From the NCBI GenBank assembly GCA_946183715.1, contig CAMHDB010000042.1:1-10465 (forward strand): a DNA stretch of 10,465 nucleotides, in the 5' to 3' direction. Source of the DNA: an uncultured Oscillibacter sp. Its GTDB lineage: Bacteria; Bacillota; Clostridia; Oscillospirales; Oscillospiraceae. Position numbers and translations under genes: made by a program. Of this stretch, positions 1-6,927 are shown piece by piece. The notes under the pieces were generated by a model. The model worked only from the letters and a program-made list of their open reading frames with translations. It was not told where the DNA came from and searched no databases. The number at the start of each line of letters is the position of its first letter. Within the stretch, counting starts at the first letter, position 1.

Positions 1-148
1 AGGGCGCGGGGAAATACGCGACGCGCGGGCATGCGTCAGTTGCCGGGGGTATGTCAGTACCCCGCAAAGTGCGCGCGACAAGCGCGAATCAAGGTGGCAC
101 CGCGAGTAACACTCGTCCTTGACATTTTTATGTCGGGGACGTTTTTTT
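1..148 (+). promoter_or_regulatory. T-box riboswitch (3' part), tRNA-Trp type, controlling the trp operon
   Basis: This is a transcriptional T-box leader whose 5' part (Stem I with the specifier) lies upstream of the window. The T-box sequence is at 91-104. The antiterminator can be drawn exactly: helix A1 pairs 91-94 (AAGG) with 117-120 (CCTT), the seven-base bulge UGGCACC is 95-101, and helix A2 pairs 102-106 with 112-116 around a TAACA loop. It shares 114-120 with the terminator at 114-148, so the two folds exclude each other. Two small hairpins precede it: 46-51/58-63 (GGGGTA/TACCCC) and 72-76/82-86 (CGCGC/GCGCG, perhaps Stem III). The bulge bases UGGC would pair with an uncharged tRNA ending GCCA, meaning discriminator G73, which is what bacterial tRNA-Trp has. 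No TGG triplet occurs in 1-94, so the Trp specifier codon must be further upstream. By the known mechanism, uncharged tRNA-Trp stabilises the antiterminator and switches trpDCFBA on. Confidence 0.93.
114..148 (+). terminator. T-box regulated intrinsic terminator
   Basis: A 12-bp stem pairs 114-125 (CGTCCTTGACAT) with 130-141 (ATGTCGGGGACG), including two T-G wobbles, around a TTTT loop. It is followed at once by seven T residues (142-148). Its 5' arm overlaps the 3' strand of the T-box antiterminator, the classic attenuator layout. A second hairpin, 134-140/149-155 (CGGGGAC/GTCCCCG), would take the 3' arm and loop out the T-tract. Confidence 0.93.
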
Positions 149-175
149 GTCCCCGGAAGCGCGGGAGGCGTAACG

Positions 176-1204
176 ATGATTCAGGAGGCAATTGTCAAAA
201 TCGTGAGCAAGGAGGACCTGACCTACGAGGAAGCGTATCAGGTCATGAATGAAATCATGAGCGGGGAGACGAGCCCGACGCAGAACGCGGCGTTTCTGGC
301 GGCGCTGTCGACGAAGAGCACGCGCGCCGAGACGATACAGGAAATCACGGGCTGCGCGGCGGCCATGCGCGACCACGCCGTGAAAGTCGAGGCCGGGGAC
401 GTGTTCGAGATTGTCGGCACGGGCGGCGACAACGCGCAGAGCTTCAACATCTCCACGACGGCGGCGCTGATTGCGGCGTCGGGCGGTATGCGCGTGGCCA
501 AACACGGCAACCGGGCGGCGTCGTCGCGGTGCGGCACGGCGGACTGTCTGGAGGCGCTGGGCGTGAACATCCGGCAAAGTCCGGGGCGCTGTCGGGAACT
601 GTTGGACGAGGCCGGATTCTGCTTCTTTTTCGCGCAGAAGTACCACACTTCCATGAAGTACGTCGGGGCAATCCGGCGGGAGCTGGGATTCCGGACGGTG
701 TTCAACATTCTTGGCCCGCTGACGAACCCGGGTTCGCCGTCCGTACAGCTTCTGGGCGTCTACGACGAGTATTTAGTAGAACCGCTGGCGAAAGTCCTGA
801 CAAGTCTGGGTGTCAGGCGGGGCATGGTCGTCTACGGGCAGGACAAGCTCGACGAAATCTCGCTGAGTTCGCCGACTACCGTCTGTGAGTTCCGGGACGG
901 CTGGTTCCGCTCGCGCGTCGTGACGCCGGAGGAGTTCGGGCTTGCGCGCTGTGCGAAACCGGACTTGCGCGGCGGCACCCCCGCCGACAACGCCGCCATT
1001 ACGCTGGACATCTTACACGGCAGGCCCGGCCCGAAGTCGGACGCGGCGTTCCTCAACGCGGGCGCGGCATTATATTTAGGCGGCAAGGCGGGGAGTATCG
1101 GGGACGGTATCGGACTGGCGCGGGAGCTGGTCGCGTCGGGCAAGGCGTTCGCGACGCTCGAAAAGGTACGGGAAATCAGCAACCGTCCGGAGGCCGACGC
1201 GTGA
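176..1204 (+). CDS. trpD: Anthranilate phosphoribosyltransferase
   Basis: This enzyme transfers phosphoribose from PRPP to anthranilate, giving N-(5'-phosphoribosyl)anthranilate, the second step from chorismate to tryptophan. It is cytosolic. The protein is 342 residues, normal for the family. It shows the PRPP-binding loop GTGGD (81-85), the NISTT stretch (91-95), KHGNR (109-113) followed by SSRCGTAD, and the metal-binding segment around GQDKLDE (221-227). The open frame extends upstream to 119, but that would run through the terminator hairpin. The ATG at 176 has GGGAGG at 163-168 with 7-nt spacing and gives the conserved N-terminus, so I chose it. It is a stand-alone TrpD with no fused TrpG glutaminase domain. 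It is the first gene after the T-box and overlaps trpC by 4 nt (GTGA). Confidence 0.97.
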   Translation: MIQEAIVKIVSKEDLTYEEAYQVMNEIMSGETSPTQNAAFLAALSTKSTRAETIQEITGCAAAMRDHAVKVEAGDVFEIVGTGGDNAQSFNISTTAALIAASGGMRVAKHGNRAASSRCGTADCLEALGVNIRQSPGRCRELLDEAGFCFFFAQKYHTSMKYVGAIRRELGFRTVFNILGPLTNPGSPSVQLLGVYDEYLVEPLAKVLTSLGVRRGMVVYGQDKLDEISLSSPTTVCEFRDGWFRSRVVTPEEFGLARCAKPDLRGGTPADNAAITLDILHGRPGPKSDAAFLNAGAALYLGGKAGSIGDGIGLARELVASGKAFATLEKVREISNRPEADA

Positions 1205-2055
1205 GCATTTTGGACGAACTCGCCGCCCACGCACGGGAGCGCGTACTGGCGGACGCGGAGCGCGATTCGCCGGAAGTCGTGCGGGCGCTGGCCCTACAGG
1301 GCGGGGCGGCGCGCGGCGACGCGTTCCGGGAGGCGTTGCGGAAACCGGGGATGAGTTTCCTATGCGAAGTCAAGCGGGCGTCGCCGTCGAAGGGGCTGAT
1401 TGCAAAGTCCTTCCCGTACATGGACATTGCGCGGGAGTACGCGCGGGCGGGGGCCGACGCGGTGTCGGTTCTGACGGAGCCGAAATGGTTTCTGGGTTCC
1501 GACGCCATTTTCCGCGACATCCGCGCCGGAATCGACACGCCCCTGTTGCGCAAAGATTTCACCGTCGACGCCTACCAGATTTATCAGGCGAAGGTCATGG
1601 GCGCGAATGCCGTACTGCTCATCTGCGCCCTGCTGGACACCGATACTTTGCGGCGCTATTTGTCGCTGTGCGCGGACTTGGGACTTGCGGCGCTGGTCGA
1701 GGCCCACGACGCGCGGGAGATTGATTCGGCGGTGTCGGCGGGGGCGGAGATTATCGGCGTCAACAACCGGAATCTGAAAGATTTCAGCGTCGATTTCGGC
1801 AACGCGGCGCGCCTGCGCGACCGGATTCCGCCGGGGTGCCTGTACGTCGCGGAGAGCGGGGTACGGCGTCCGGAAGACGTGGCGGCCCTGCGCGAAGTGG
1901 GCGCGGACGCCGTACTAATCGGCGAGGCGTTCATGCGGAGCGCGGACAAGGGGAAATTCCTTGCGGACATGCGCGCGGCGGCGGGCGTACCCCGACAGGC
2001 GGCTAGCGTATCGGCGGGCGGAGTACCCGGACAGGCAAACGAGGTACCCGTATGA
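1201..2055 (+). CDS. trpC: Indole-3-glycerol phosphate synthase
   Basis: This enzyme closes the indole ring by decarboxylating CdRP to indole-3-glycerol phosphate, the fourth pathway step. The (beta/alpha)8 motifs are intact: EVKRASPSKG from residue 56 (catalytic Glu56 and Lys58), LLRKDF with the general-acid Lys118, VEAHD with Glu167, GVNNRNL (187-192 region), AESG (217-220) and the phosphate-binding end LIGEAFM. It starts at GTG 1201 with GGAGG at 1189-1193 (7-nt spacing), overlapping the trpD stop. At 284 residues it is about 20 longer than usual. The extra length is a C-terminal tail (about 262-284) rich in G, V, P, A and Q that holds a 12-codon imperfect repeat (GVPRQA / GVPGQA). It is separate from TrpF, not a TrpCF fusion. 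The stop overlaps the trpF start (ATGA). Confidence 0.97.
   Translation: MSILDELAAHARERVLADAERDSPEVVRALALQGGAARGDAFREALRKPGMSFLCEVKRASPSKGLIAKSFPYMDIAREYARAGADAVSVLTEPKWFLGSDAIFRDIRAGIDTPLLRKDFTVDAYQIYQAKVMGANAVLLICALLDTDTLRRYLSLCADLGLAALVEAHDAREIDSAVSAGAEIIGVNNRNLKDFSVDFGNAARLRDRIPPGCLYVAESGVRRPEDVAALREVGADAVLIGEAFMRSADKGKFLADMRAAAGVPRQAASVSAGGVPGQANEVPV
1987..2036 (+). repeat. Imperfect 36-bp-period tandem repeat in the trpC 3' end
   Basis: GTACCCCGACAGGC at 1987-2000 recurs as GTACCCGGACAGGC at 2023-2036, 13 of 14 bases identical with a 36-bp period (exactly 12 codons). A further GTACCCG lies at 2044-2050, just before the trpF start. The repeat encodes most of the non-conserved TrpC tail. 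It looks like a small in-frame duplication at the gene junction. Confidence 0.75.
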
Positions 2056-2672
2056 CGCGAATCAAAATCTGCGGGCTGACGCGCCCGGAGGATATCGACG
2101 CCGTCAACGCGGCGCGTCCCGACTTCTGCGGGTTCGTCGTCGACTTCCCGAAGTCGCGGCGCAACGTCACCCGCGCACAGTTACGCGCACTCCGCGAAGG
2201 CCTTGACGGCGCAATTGTACCCGTGGGGGTATTCGTCGACGCGCCGCCGGAAGTCGTGGCGGCGCTGCAGAATGACGGCACGATTACGGTCGCGCAACTG
2301 CACGGACACGAAAGCGGGGACTATATCGCAACTTTGCGGGCGCTGACGGGCGGGAAACCTGTCTGGAAGGCGTACCGCGTGCGGACGCCCGCCGATATCG
2401 GGGCGGCGCGGCGCTCTACGGCTGACCGCGTACTGCTGGACAACGGCACCGGGACGGGGCGCGTATTCGACTGGGCGCTCGTCGGGGAAATCGGGCGCCC
2501 GTGGGTACTGGCCGGGGGCCTGACGCCGGAGAATTTACGGGACGCCGTGCGTACTCTGCGCCCGTGGGGCGTGGACTTGTCAAGCGGTGTCGAAAGCGGG
2601 GGCGTGAAGGACGCCGGGAAGATTTTGGCGGCTGTCGAGGCAGTGAGGAAGGAGCTGGGACACGATGTCTAA
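2052..2672 (+). CDS. trpF: Phosphoribosylanthranilate isomerase
   Basis: This enzyme isomerises N-(5'-phosphoribosyl)anthranilate to CdRP (Amadori rearrangement), the third pathway step. The protein is 206 residues, typical for a single-domain (beta/alpha)8 TrpF. It shows KICGLT at the N-terminus with the catalytic Cys7, QLHGHE (82-87), LLDN with the catalytic Asp130, the LAGGLTPEN phosphate loop (153-161) and VDLSSGVES (174-182). The ATG overlaps the trpC stop by 4 nt and has GAGG at 2041-2044 with 7-nt spacing. Its end overlaps trpB by 8 nt. Nothing suggests truncation. Confidence 0.97.
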   Translation: MTRIKICGLTRPEDIDAVNAARPDFCGFVVDFPKSRRNVTRAQLRALREGLDGAIVPVGVFVDAPPEVVAALQNDGTITVAQLHGHESGDYIATLRALTGGKPVWKAYRVRTPADIGAARRSTADRVLLDNGTGTGRVFDWALVGEIGRPWVLAGGLTPENLRDAVRTLRPWGVDLSSGVESGGVKDAGKILAAVEAVRKELGHDV

Positions 2673-3849
2673 AGGACGCTTTGGCATTCACGGCGGGCAG
2701 TACATGCCCGAAACGCTGATGAACGCCGTCATAGAATTAGAGGCGGCTTACGAGACGTACAAGAACAATGCGGAGTTCAACGCCGAACTCGACGCGCTGT
2801 TTCAGGACTACGCGGGGCGTCCGTCGCGGCTGTACTACGCCGGACGCGTCACGGAAGATTTGGGCGGCGCGAAGGTGTACCTGAAGCGCGAGGACTTGAA
2901 CCACACGGGCGCGCACAAAATCAACAACGTACTGGGGCAGGCGTTGCTTGCCAAGAAGATGGGCAAAACGCGTCTGATAGCCGAGACGGGCGCCGGACAG
3001 CACGGTGTCGCGACGGCGACGGCGGCGGCGCTGTTCGGGATGGAATGCGTAGTCTTCATGGGGGAGGAGGACACGCGGCGGCAGGCGCTGAACGTGTACA
3101 AAATGCGTCTGCTGGGCGCGGAGGTGGTACCCGTCAGGACGGGCACGGCGACGCTGAAAGACGCCGTCTCGGAGGCCATGCGGGAGTGGACGAGCCGCGT
3201 CAGCGACACGCACTACTGTTTGGGTTCGGTGATGGGGCCGCACCCGTTCCCGACGATTGTACGCGACTTTCAGGCCGTGATTTCGCGGGAAATCAAGGCG
3301 CAACTGATGGAAAAGGAAGGCCGCCTTCCGGATGTTGTGACAGCCTGTGTGGGCGGGGGGTCGAACGCAATCGGGGCTTTCTATCACTTTATCGACTGCC
3401 CGTCCGTGCGCCTGATTGGCTGTGAGGCGGCGGGGCGCGGCGTACACACCCCCGACACCGCCGCGACTATCGCCACCGGGCGCCTTGGCATTTTCCACGG
3501 CATGAAGAGCTACTTCTGCCAAGACGACTACGGGCAGATTGCGCCTGTCTACTCGATTTCGGCGGGGCTGGACTACCCCGGAATCGGCCCGGAGCACGCG
3601 CACCTGTACGACACCGGGCGGGCGGAGTACGTGCCCGTCACGGACGGGGAAGCCGTAGACGCGTTTGAGTACCTGTCGCGCAAGGAGGGGATTATTCCGG
3701 CGCTGGAATCGGCGCACGCGCTGGCGCACGCGTTGAAGCTCGCGCCGGAGATGGGCAGAGAGCAAATCATTGTAGTAAACCTGTCGGGGCGCGGCGACAA
3801 GGACTGCGCGGCGGTAGCGCGTTACAGAGGGGAGGCACTTTCGGAATGA
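2665..3849 (+). CDS. trpB: Tryptophan synthase beta chain
   Basis: This PLP enzyme condenses indole, channelled from TrpA, with L-serine to give L-tryptophan. It works as an alpha2-beta2 complex in the cytosol. At 394 residues it has the usual length of the TrpB1 type. It starts GRFGIHGGQYMPETL. The Schiff-base Lys85 lies in LNHTGAHKINN, with AETGAGQHG (106-114) as the substrate loop with catalytic Glu107, the phosphate-binding GGGSNAIG (230-237), EGIIPALES (341-349) and the terminal NLSGRGDKD (372-380). The ATG lies inside the end of trpF (8-nt overlap), with AAGGAG at 2649-2654. The stop overlaps the trpA start (ATGA), which fits a 1:1 subunit ratio through translational coupling. Confidence 0.98.
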   Translation: MSKGRFGIHGGQYMPETLMNAVIELEAAYETYKNNAEFNAELDALFQDYAGRPSRLYYAGRVTEDLGGAKVYLKREDLNHTGAHKINNVLGQALLAKKMGKTRLIAETGAGQHGVATATAAALFGMECVVFMGEEDTRRQALNVYKMRLLGAEVVPVRTGTATLKDAVSEAMREWTSRVSDTHYCLGSVMGPHPFPTIVRDFQAVISREIKAQLMEKEGRLPDVVTACVGGGSNAIGAFYHFIDCPSVRLIGCEAAGRGVHTPDTAATIATGRLGIFHGMKSYFCQDDYGQIAPVYSISAGLDYPGIGPEHAHLYDTGRAEYVPVTDGEAVDAFEYLSRKEGIIPALESAHALAHALKLAPEMGREQIIVVNLSGRGDKDCAAVARYRGEALSE

Positions 3850-4610
3850 GCCGGATTTACGAGGCGTTCGCGCATGGGAAGGCGTTTATACCGTTCATCA
3901 CCTGCGGAGACCCCGATTTGTACACGACGGCGGAGGCGGTACGGGCGATGAGCGAAGCGGGGGCGGATTTGATAGAATTGGGCATTCCGTTCTCCGACCC
4001 GACGGCGGAGGGGCCCGTCATACAGGCGGCGAATGTCCGGGCGCTGTCGGGCGGGGCGACGACCGACAAAATTTTCGACATGGCGCGCGAACTCCGGCAA
4101 AGCGTGTCGGTGCCGATGGTGTTCATGACTTACGCGAATGTAGTCTTTTCCTACGGGACGGAGCGTTTCGCGTCGCGGGCGGCGGAAATCGGCATGGACG
4201 GGCTGATTTTGCCGGACGTGCCGTTTGAGGAAAAGGCGGAGTTCGTGTCGGACAAGCTGGACCTGATTTCGCTGATAGCGCCCACGTCGGGGGAGAGAAT
4301 CGCGGCGATTGCGCGGGAGGCGCGGGGGTTCGTGTACTGCGTCTCGTCGCTGGGCGTGACGGGGATTCGCGGCGCGATAACGACGGATATTGCCGGCATG
4401 GTGTCGCGGGTACGGGCGGCGAATGCGGCGATTCCGTGCGCGGTGGGGTTCGGGATTTCGGCGCCCGAGCAGGCCGCCGCGATTGCGCAAGACGCCGACG
4501 GCGTGATTGTCGGGAGCGCTATCGTAAAGCGTATGGAGCGCTACGGGCGCGGGGCCGTGCCGTATGTGCGGGAGTACGTCGCGGAAATGAAGGCCGCCTT
4601 GCGGCAATAA
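3846..4610 (+). CDS. trpA: Tryptophan synthase alpha chain
   Basis: TrpA cleaves indole-3-glycerol phosphate to indole and glyceraldehyde-3-phosphate and passes indole to TrpB. The protein is 254 residues, slightly short of the usual 255-270 but complete. It shows FITCGDPD (17-24), IELGIPFSDP with the catalytic Glu44 (E. coli Glu49), FVYC then SLGVTG (with Tyr corresponding to E. coli Tyr175), GFGIS and DGVIVGSAIV. The position of E. coli Asp60 (motif ADGP) is Glu55 here (AEGP), a conservative change at a catalytic residue. GGAGG at 3831-3835 lies 10 nt before the ATG. It is the last gene of the operon and is followed by a strong hairpin directly after the stop. Confidence 0.96.
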   Translation: MSRIYEAFAHGKAFIPFITCGDPDLYTTAEAVRAMSEAGADLIELGIPFSDPTAEGPVIQAANVRALSGGATTDKIFDMARELRQSVSVPMVFMTYANVVFSYGTERFASRAAEIGMDGLILPDVPFEEKAEFVSDKLDLISLIAPTSGERIAAIAREARGFVYCVSSLGVTGIRGAITTDIAGMVSRVRAANAAIPCAVGFGISAPEQAAAIAQDADGVIVGSAIVKRMERYGRGAVPYVREYVAEMKAALRQ

Positions 4611-4611
4611 A

Positions 4612-4639
4612 AAGCTCCCCCGTGTCAACGGGGGAGCTT
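4612..4639. terminator. Shared bidirectional terminator between trpA and the nucleotidase gene
   Basis: A perfect 12-bp stem pairs 4612-4623 (AAGCTCCCCCGT) with 4628-4639 (ACGGGGGAGCTT) around the loop GTCA. It starts one base after the trpA stop and ends two bases before the nucleotidase stop. On the minus strand it is followed by a T-rich run (the complement of the A residues at 4608-4613), so it is a canonical terminator for the minus-strand operon. On the plus strand no T-tract follows the hairpin beyond the TT in the stem, so termination of trp transcripts there is likely but less certain. Confidence 0.85.
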
Positions 4640-4641
4640 CG

Positions 4642-6846
4642 TTACCAGTCGGTATCCTGATAGGGGGTGTTCTCGAAGCCGTCTTCCTGAAGGTCGGCGA
4701 CGAAGTTGTCGAGCCTGTCGCGGAAGAAGTTCTGGAACCAGTCATTTTCGCCGAACAGTTGAATCACGGTGGGGCTGACGGCGTAGTAAGCGCGGATAAA
4801 GAGGCGTCCGTACCAAGTCTGGGAGAGCACGTCGTCGCGGAAGCGGCGGAGCGTCCAGACCTGCGGGCAGTCGTAGGAGCCGTAGACGGCGGTGGCGACG
4901 TAGCAGTTTTGACGTTGCGCGGGGGTACTACTGGCGCTACGGTAGGTGGCGGTCAGCGTGACGGCCCCGGCGGGCATCGTAAAGACAGCCTCGGCGGAGG
5001 TGCTGTCGCCGCTGGTAAAGGTGAGGTTTTCGGCACCTGTCCAGCGGTCGAATACCTGACCGTCGGGGGCGGCGTCGGCGGTAATCGACACCTCCGCGCC
5101 CTCGCGGTAGTCGCCGGAGCCGCTTCCGCCCGTGACGCTGACGGCGTAGGTGGGCGGCAGAATAATCGTCTGGTCGCCTCTGGGCTCGGCGTAGGCGGAG
5201 CTGATGACGCCGTTGAGCGGGCCGACGACGTAGTCCATGAGGGCCTCGTCCATGACGATTCCGGTATCGAACTGGGCGCTGGCGTTCTTGAAGACGTAGT
5301 AGGTATCGCCGCCGGCGGCGCAGAAGTTATTGGTCACGACGGCGTAAGTGGCGGCGGGGTCGAAGGGCTCGCCGTTCACGGCGGTAATCGTGACGCGCTG
5401 AATGCTCGCGGGGCTGTAGTAGGTGGACTCGGGGTAGGCGTCGCCCTTGTCATAGGGTTTGGTGGCGTCGAGGGTGAACTCAATGCCGAACGTCTGCGGG
5501 TAGCCGCCGAGGGCCTCCGGCGTGGCGTAGGTCGAGGCCTCCAGCGCTTCCAGCAGTTCCGCGCCCGTCACGAACACGACGGAGACCGTATTGCCGAAGG
5601 GAAGGACGGTATTCAGGTCTCTGCGCGTCACGTCGCCCGACTGGATGCTCGCGCGGATTCCGCCGCCGTTGGTGATTCCCACGACGTGGTTTTCGTCGAC
5701 GCTCGTCCCGCCTACGGTCAGCGTGGCGGGGGCGTCGCCGACGCGGTTGACATCCAGCACCTTCCACACGATGGCGTCGGTAATCAGGTCGCCGAGGTTG
5801 GTCTCCTGTGTACGGTTGCCGGGGGCGCGTTCACCGTTGAGCAGGACTTCACTCCGCGCGAAAACTTCTCCGTATTCGGCGTCGACTTGGTCGATAATCG
5901 ACTGTGCCGCCGCCGCGACGGTGGCGTCTTTCGGCAGTTCGGAGGCGACGGTATCGCCGTCCATGACTTTCGTCGGAATCAGGTAATGCTCCTGAATCTG
6001 TTCGGAGGCGTTGTCGATGACGACGACGCCGACGTTGGCGAATTTCGTCCCGGTGGACTGTACGGGCTCGCCGTTCTCCCCGGCGGTCATGACGGTGTGG
6101 GAGTGGCCGTCGAGGATGATGTCGATTCCGTTCGTGTGCGCGTACATGTCGACACTGCGGTGTCCGTCGGGGGCCGATTCGGAATCGACGCCCAAGTGCG
6201 CCAGCGCTACGACGATGTCGGCGCCGTCGGCGCGGAGGGCGTCGATTTGCGTCTGTGCGCAGGTGTAAACGTCGCCCTTGGAGAGGAAGCGGATACCCTG
6301 AATCAGGCCGGGGTTGACTTTCGTCTGGGTCTCGGGGGTCTCCATGCCGAAGAAGCCGATTTTCAGGCCGCCGTTCTCATACGTCCACGTCGCGGGCAGG
6401 ACGGTGTTTTCGCCGTTGAACACGTCCGCGCAGATGGCGTGGAATTGGGCCCCTTGCAGGTTGCTCATGAGCTGTGCGTAGCCGAAGTCGAACTCGTGAT
6501 TGCCAAGCGTGGCCACGTCGTACCCGGCGGCGTTCATCATGCTGACGGCGGTCGCGCCTTTCGACAGGCTGACCGTCGGGTCGCCCTGACTGAAGTCGCC
6601 GGCGTCGGCGAGAATCACGCTGGCGCCGCGGTTCCGGAACTCCGTTTTCAGGGCGGCGATGTAGGCGTAGCCCATGATTTCGCCGTGTACGTCGTTGGAG
6701 TGTAGAATGACGGTTTTGCCGGTGAAGTCGCCCTCGACGGCGGCGCGGGTATCGGCGGGGAAGTCCGCCAGCGCCCACGGACACAGCGAGAGCGTCAGGA
6801 CGACGGCGAGCAGCGCCGACAGTACGCGTCTGGTTTTACGGTTCAT
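4642..6846 (-). CDS. Secreted UshA-type 5'-nucleotidase/metallophosphoesterase with InlB-like repeat and CFI-box C-terminal domain
   Basis: This is a bifunctional metallophosphatase/5'-nucleotidase that probably removes phosphate from extracellular nucleotides. I start it at ATG 6846-6844: GAGGAGG precedes it by 6 nt, and the longer GTG start would lie inside that site. That gives 734 residues. Numbering from this Met, a signal peptide ends at ALA-27. The metallophosphoesterase domain shows NDVHG (51-55), DAGD (81-84), GNHEFDFG (115-122), AHLG (216-219) and GHSH (247-250). The 5'-nucleotidase C-terminal domain spans about 330-525, with TNLGDLITDA, NGGGIRASI and NNFCAAGGDTY. Residues about 567-636 match a divergent InlB B-repeat (TGGSGSGDYREG, FDRW, FTMPAGAVTLTATY). 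The end, from CYVATAVYGSY (648-658) through LRRFRD and YYAVSP, matches the CFI-box-CTERM type, whose function is unknown. I see no LPXTG signal or C-terminal anchor. The exact substrate is not readable from sequence. Confidence 0.93.
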   Translation of the reverse strand: MNRKTRRVLSALLAVVLTLSLCPWALADFPADTRAAVEGDFTGKTVILHSNDVHGEIMGYAYIAALKTEFRNRGASVILADAGDFSQGDPTVSLSKGATAVSMMNAAGYDVATLGNHEFDFGYAQLMSNLQGAQFHAICADVFNGENTVLPATWTYENGGLKIGFFGMETPETQTKVNPGLIQGIRFLSKGDVYTCAQTQIDALRADGADIVVALAHLGVDSESAPDGHRSVDMYAHTNGIDIILDGHSHTVMTAGENGEPVQSTGTKFANVGVVVIDNASEQIQEHYLIPTKVMDGDTVASELPKDATVAAAAQSIIDQVDAEYGEVFARSEVLLNGERAPGNRTQETNLGDLITDAIVWKVLDVNRVGDAPATLTVGGTSVDENHVVGITNGGGIRASIQSGDVTRRDLNTVLPFGNTVSVVFVTGAELLEALEASTYATPEALGGYPQTFGIEFTLDATKPYDKGDAYPESTYYSPASIQRVTITAVNGEPFDPAATYAVVTNNFCAAGGDTYYVFKNASAQFDTGIVMDEALMDYVVGPLNGVISSAYAEPRGDQTIILPPTYAVSVTGGSGSGDYREGAEVSITADAAPDGQVFDRWTGAENLTFTSGDSTSAEAVFTMPAGAVTLTATYRSASSTPAQRQNCYVATAVYGSYDCPQVWTLRRFRDDVLSQTWYGRLFIRAYYAVSPTVIQLFGENDWFQNFFRDRLDNFVADLQEDGFENTPYQDTDW

Positions 6847-6884
6847 TGTATACCTCCTCACAGTATGATGGTATCTATCTTCTA

Positions 6885-6914
6885 TTGCGGGGGCCCGTGC
6901 GGAACAGGCCGCAA
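6885..6914 (-). other. Imperfect hairpin in the spacer between the two minus-strand genes
   Basis: Within the 81-nt spacer (6847-6927), TTGCGG at 6885-6890 pairs with CCGCAA at 6909-6914, and a bulged inner CC/GG can extend the stem. No T-tract follows on the minus strand. It may be an RNA-processing or weak attenuation hairpin between the phosphatase-like gene and the nucleotidase gene. I saw no convincing promoter for the downstream gene here. Confidence 0.3.
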
Positions 6915-6927
6915 CAAAAGCGCGGGA

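Noticed and set aside
119..175. Longer trpD starting at TTG 119
   Set aside because: The extra 19 codons lie within the terminator hairpin and T-tract. The ATG at 176 has a well-placed GGGAGG and the conserved N-terminus.
31..252. Short plus-strand frame at 31-252 as a possible trp leader peptide or small gene
   Set aside because: It runs through the T-box antiterminator and terminator, has no ribosome site, contains no Trp codons, and overlaps trpD out of frame.
2737..3765. 342-codon minus-strand open frame opposite trpB
   Set aside because: The composition is Arg/Val/Leu-rich without motifs and is antisense to an intact, highly conserved gene.
4759..6705. 648-codon plus-strand open frame opposite the nucleotidase gene
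   Set aside because: It is very long, but the translation is low-complexity Gly/Val/Asp/Arg with no motifs, as expected antisense to a GC-rich gene. The minus-strand frame has full family motifs and a signal peptide.
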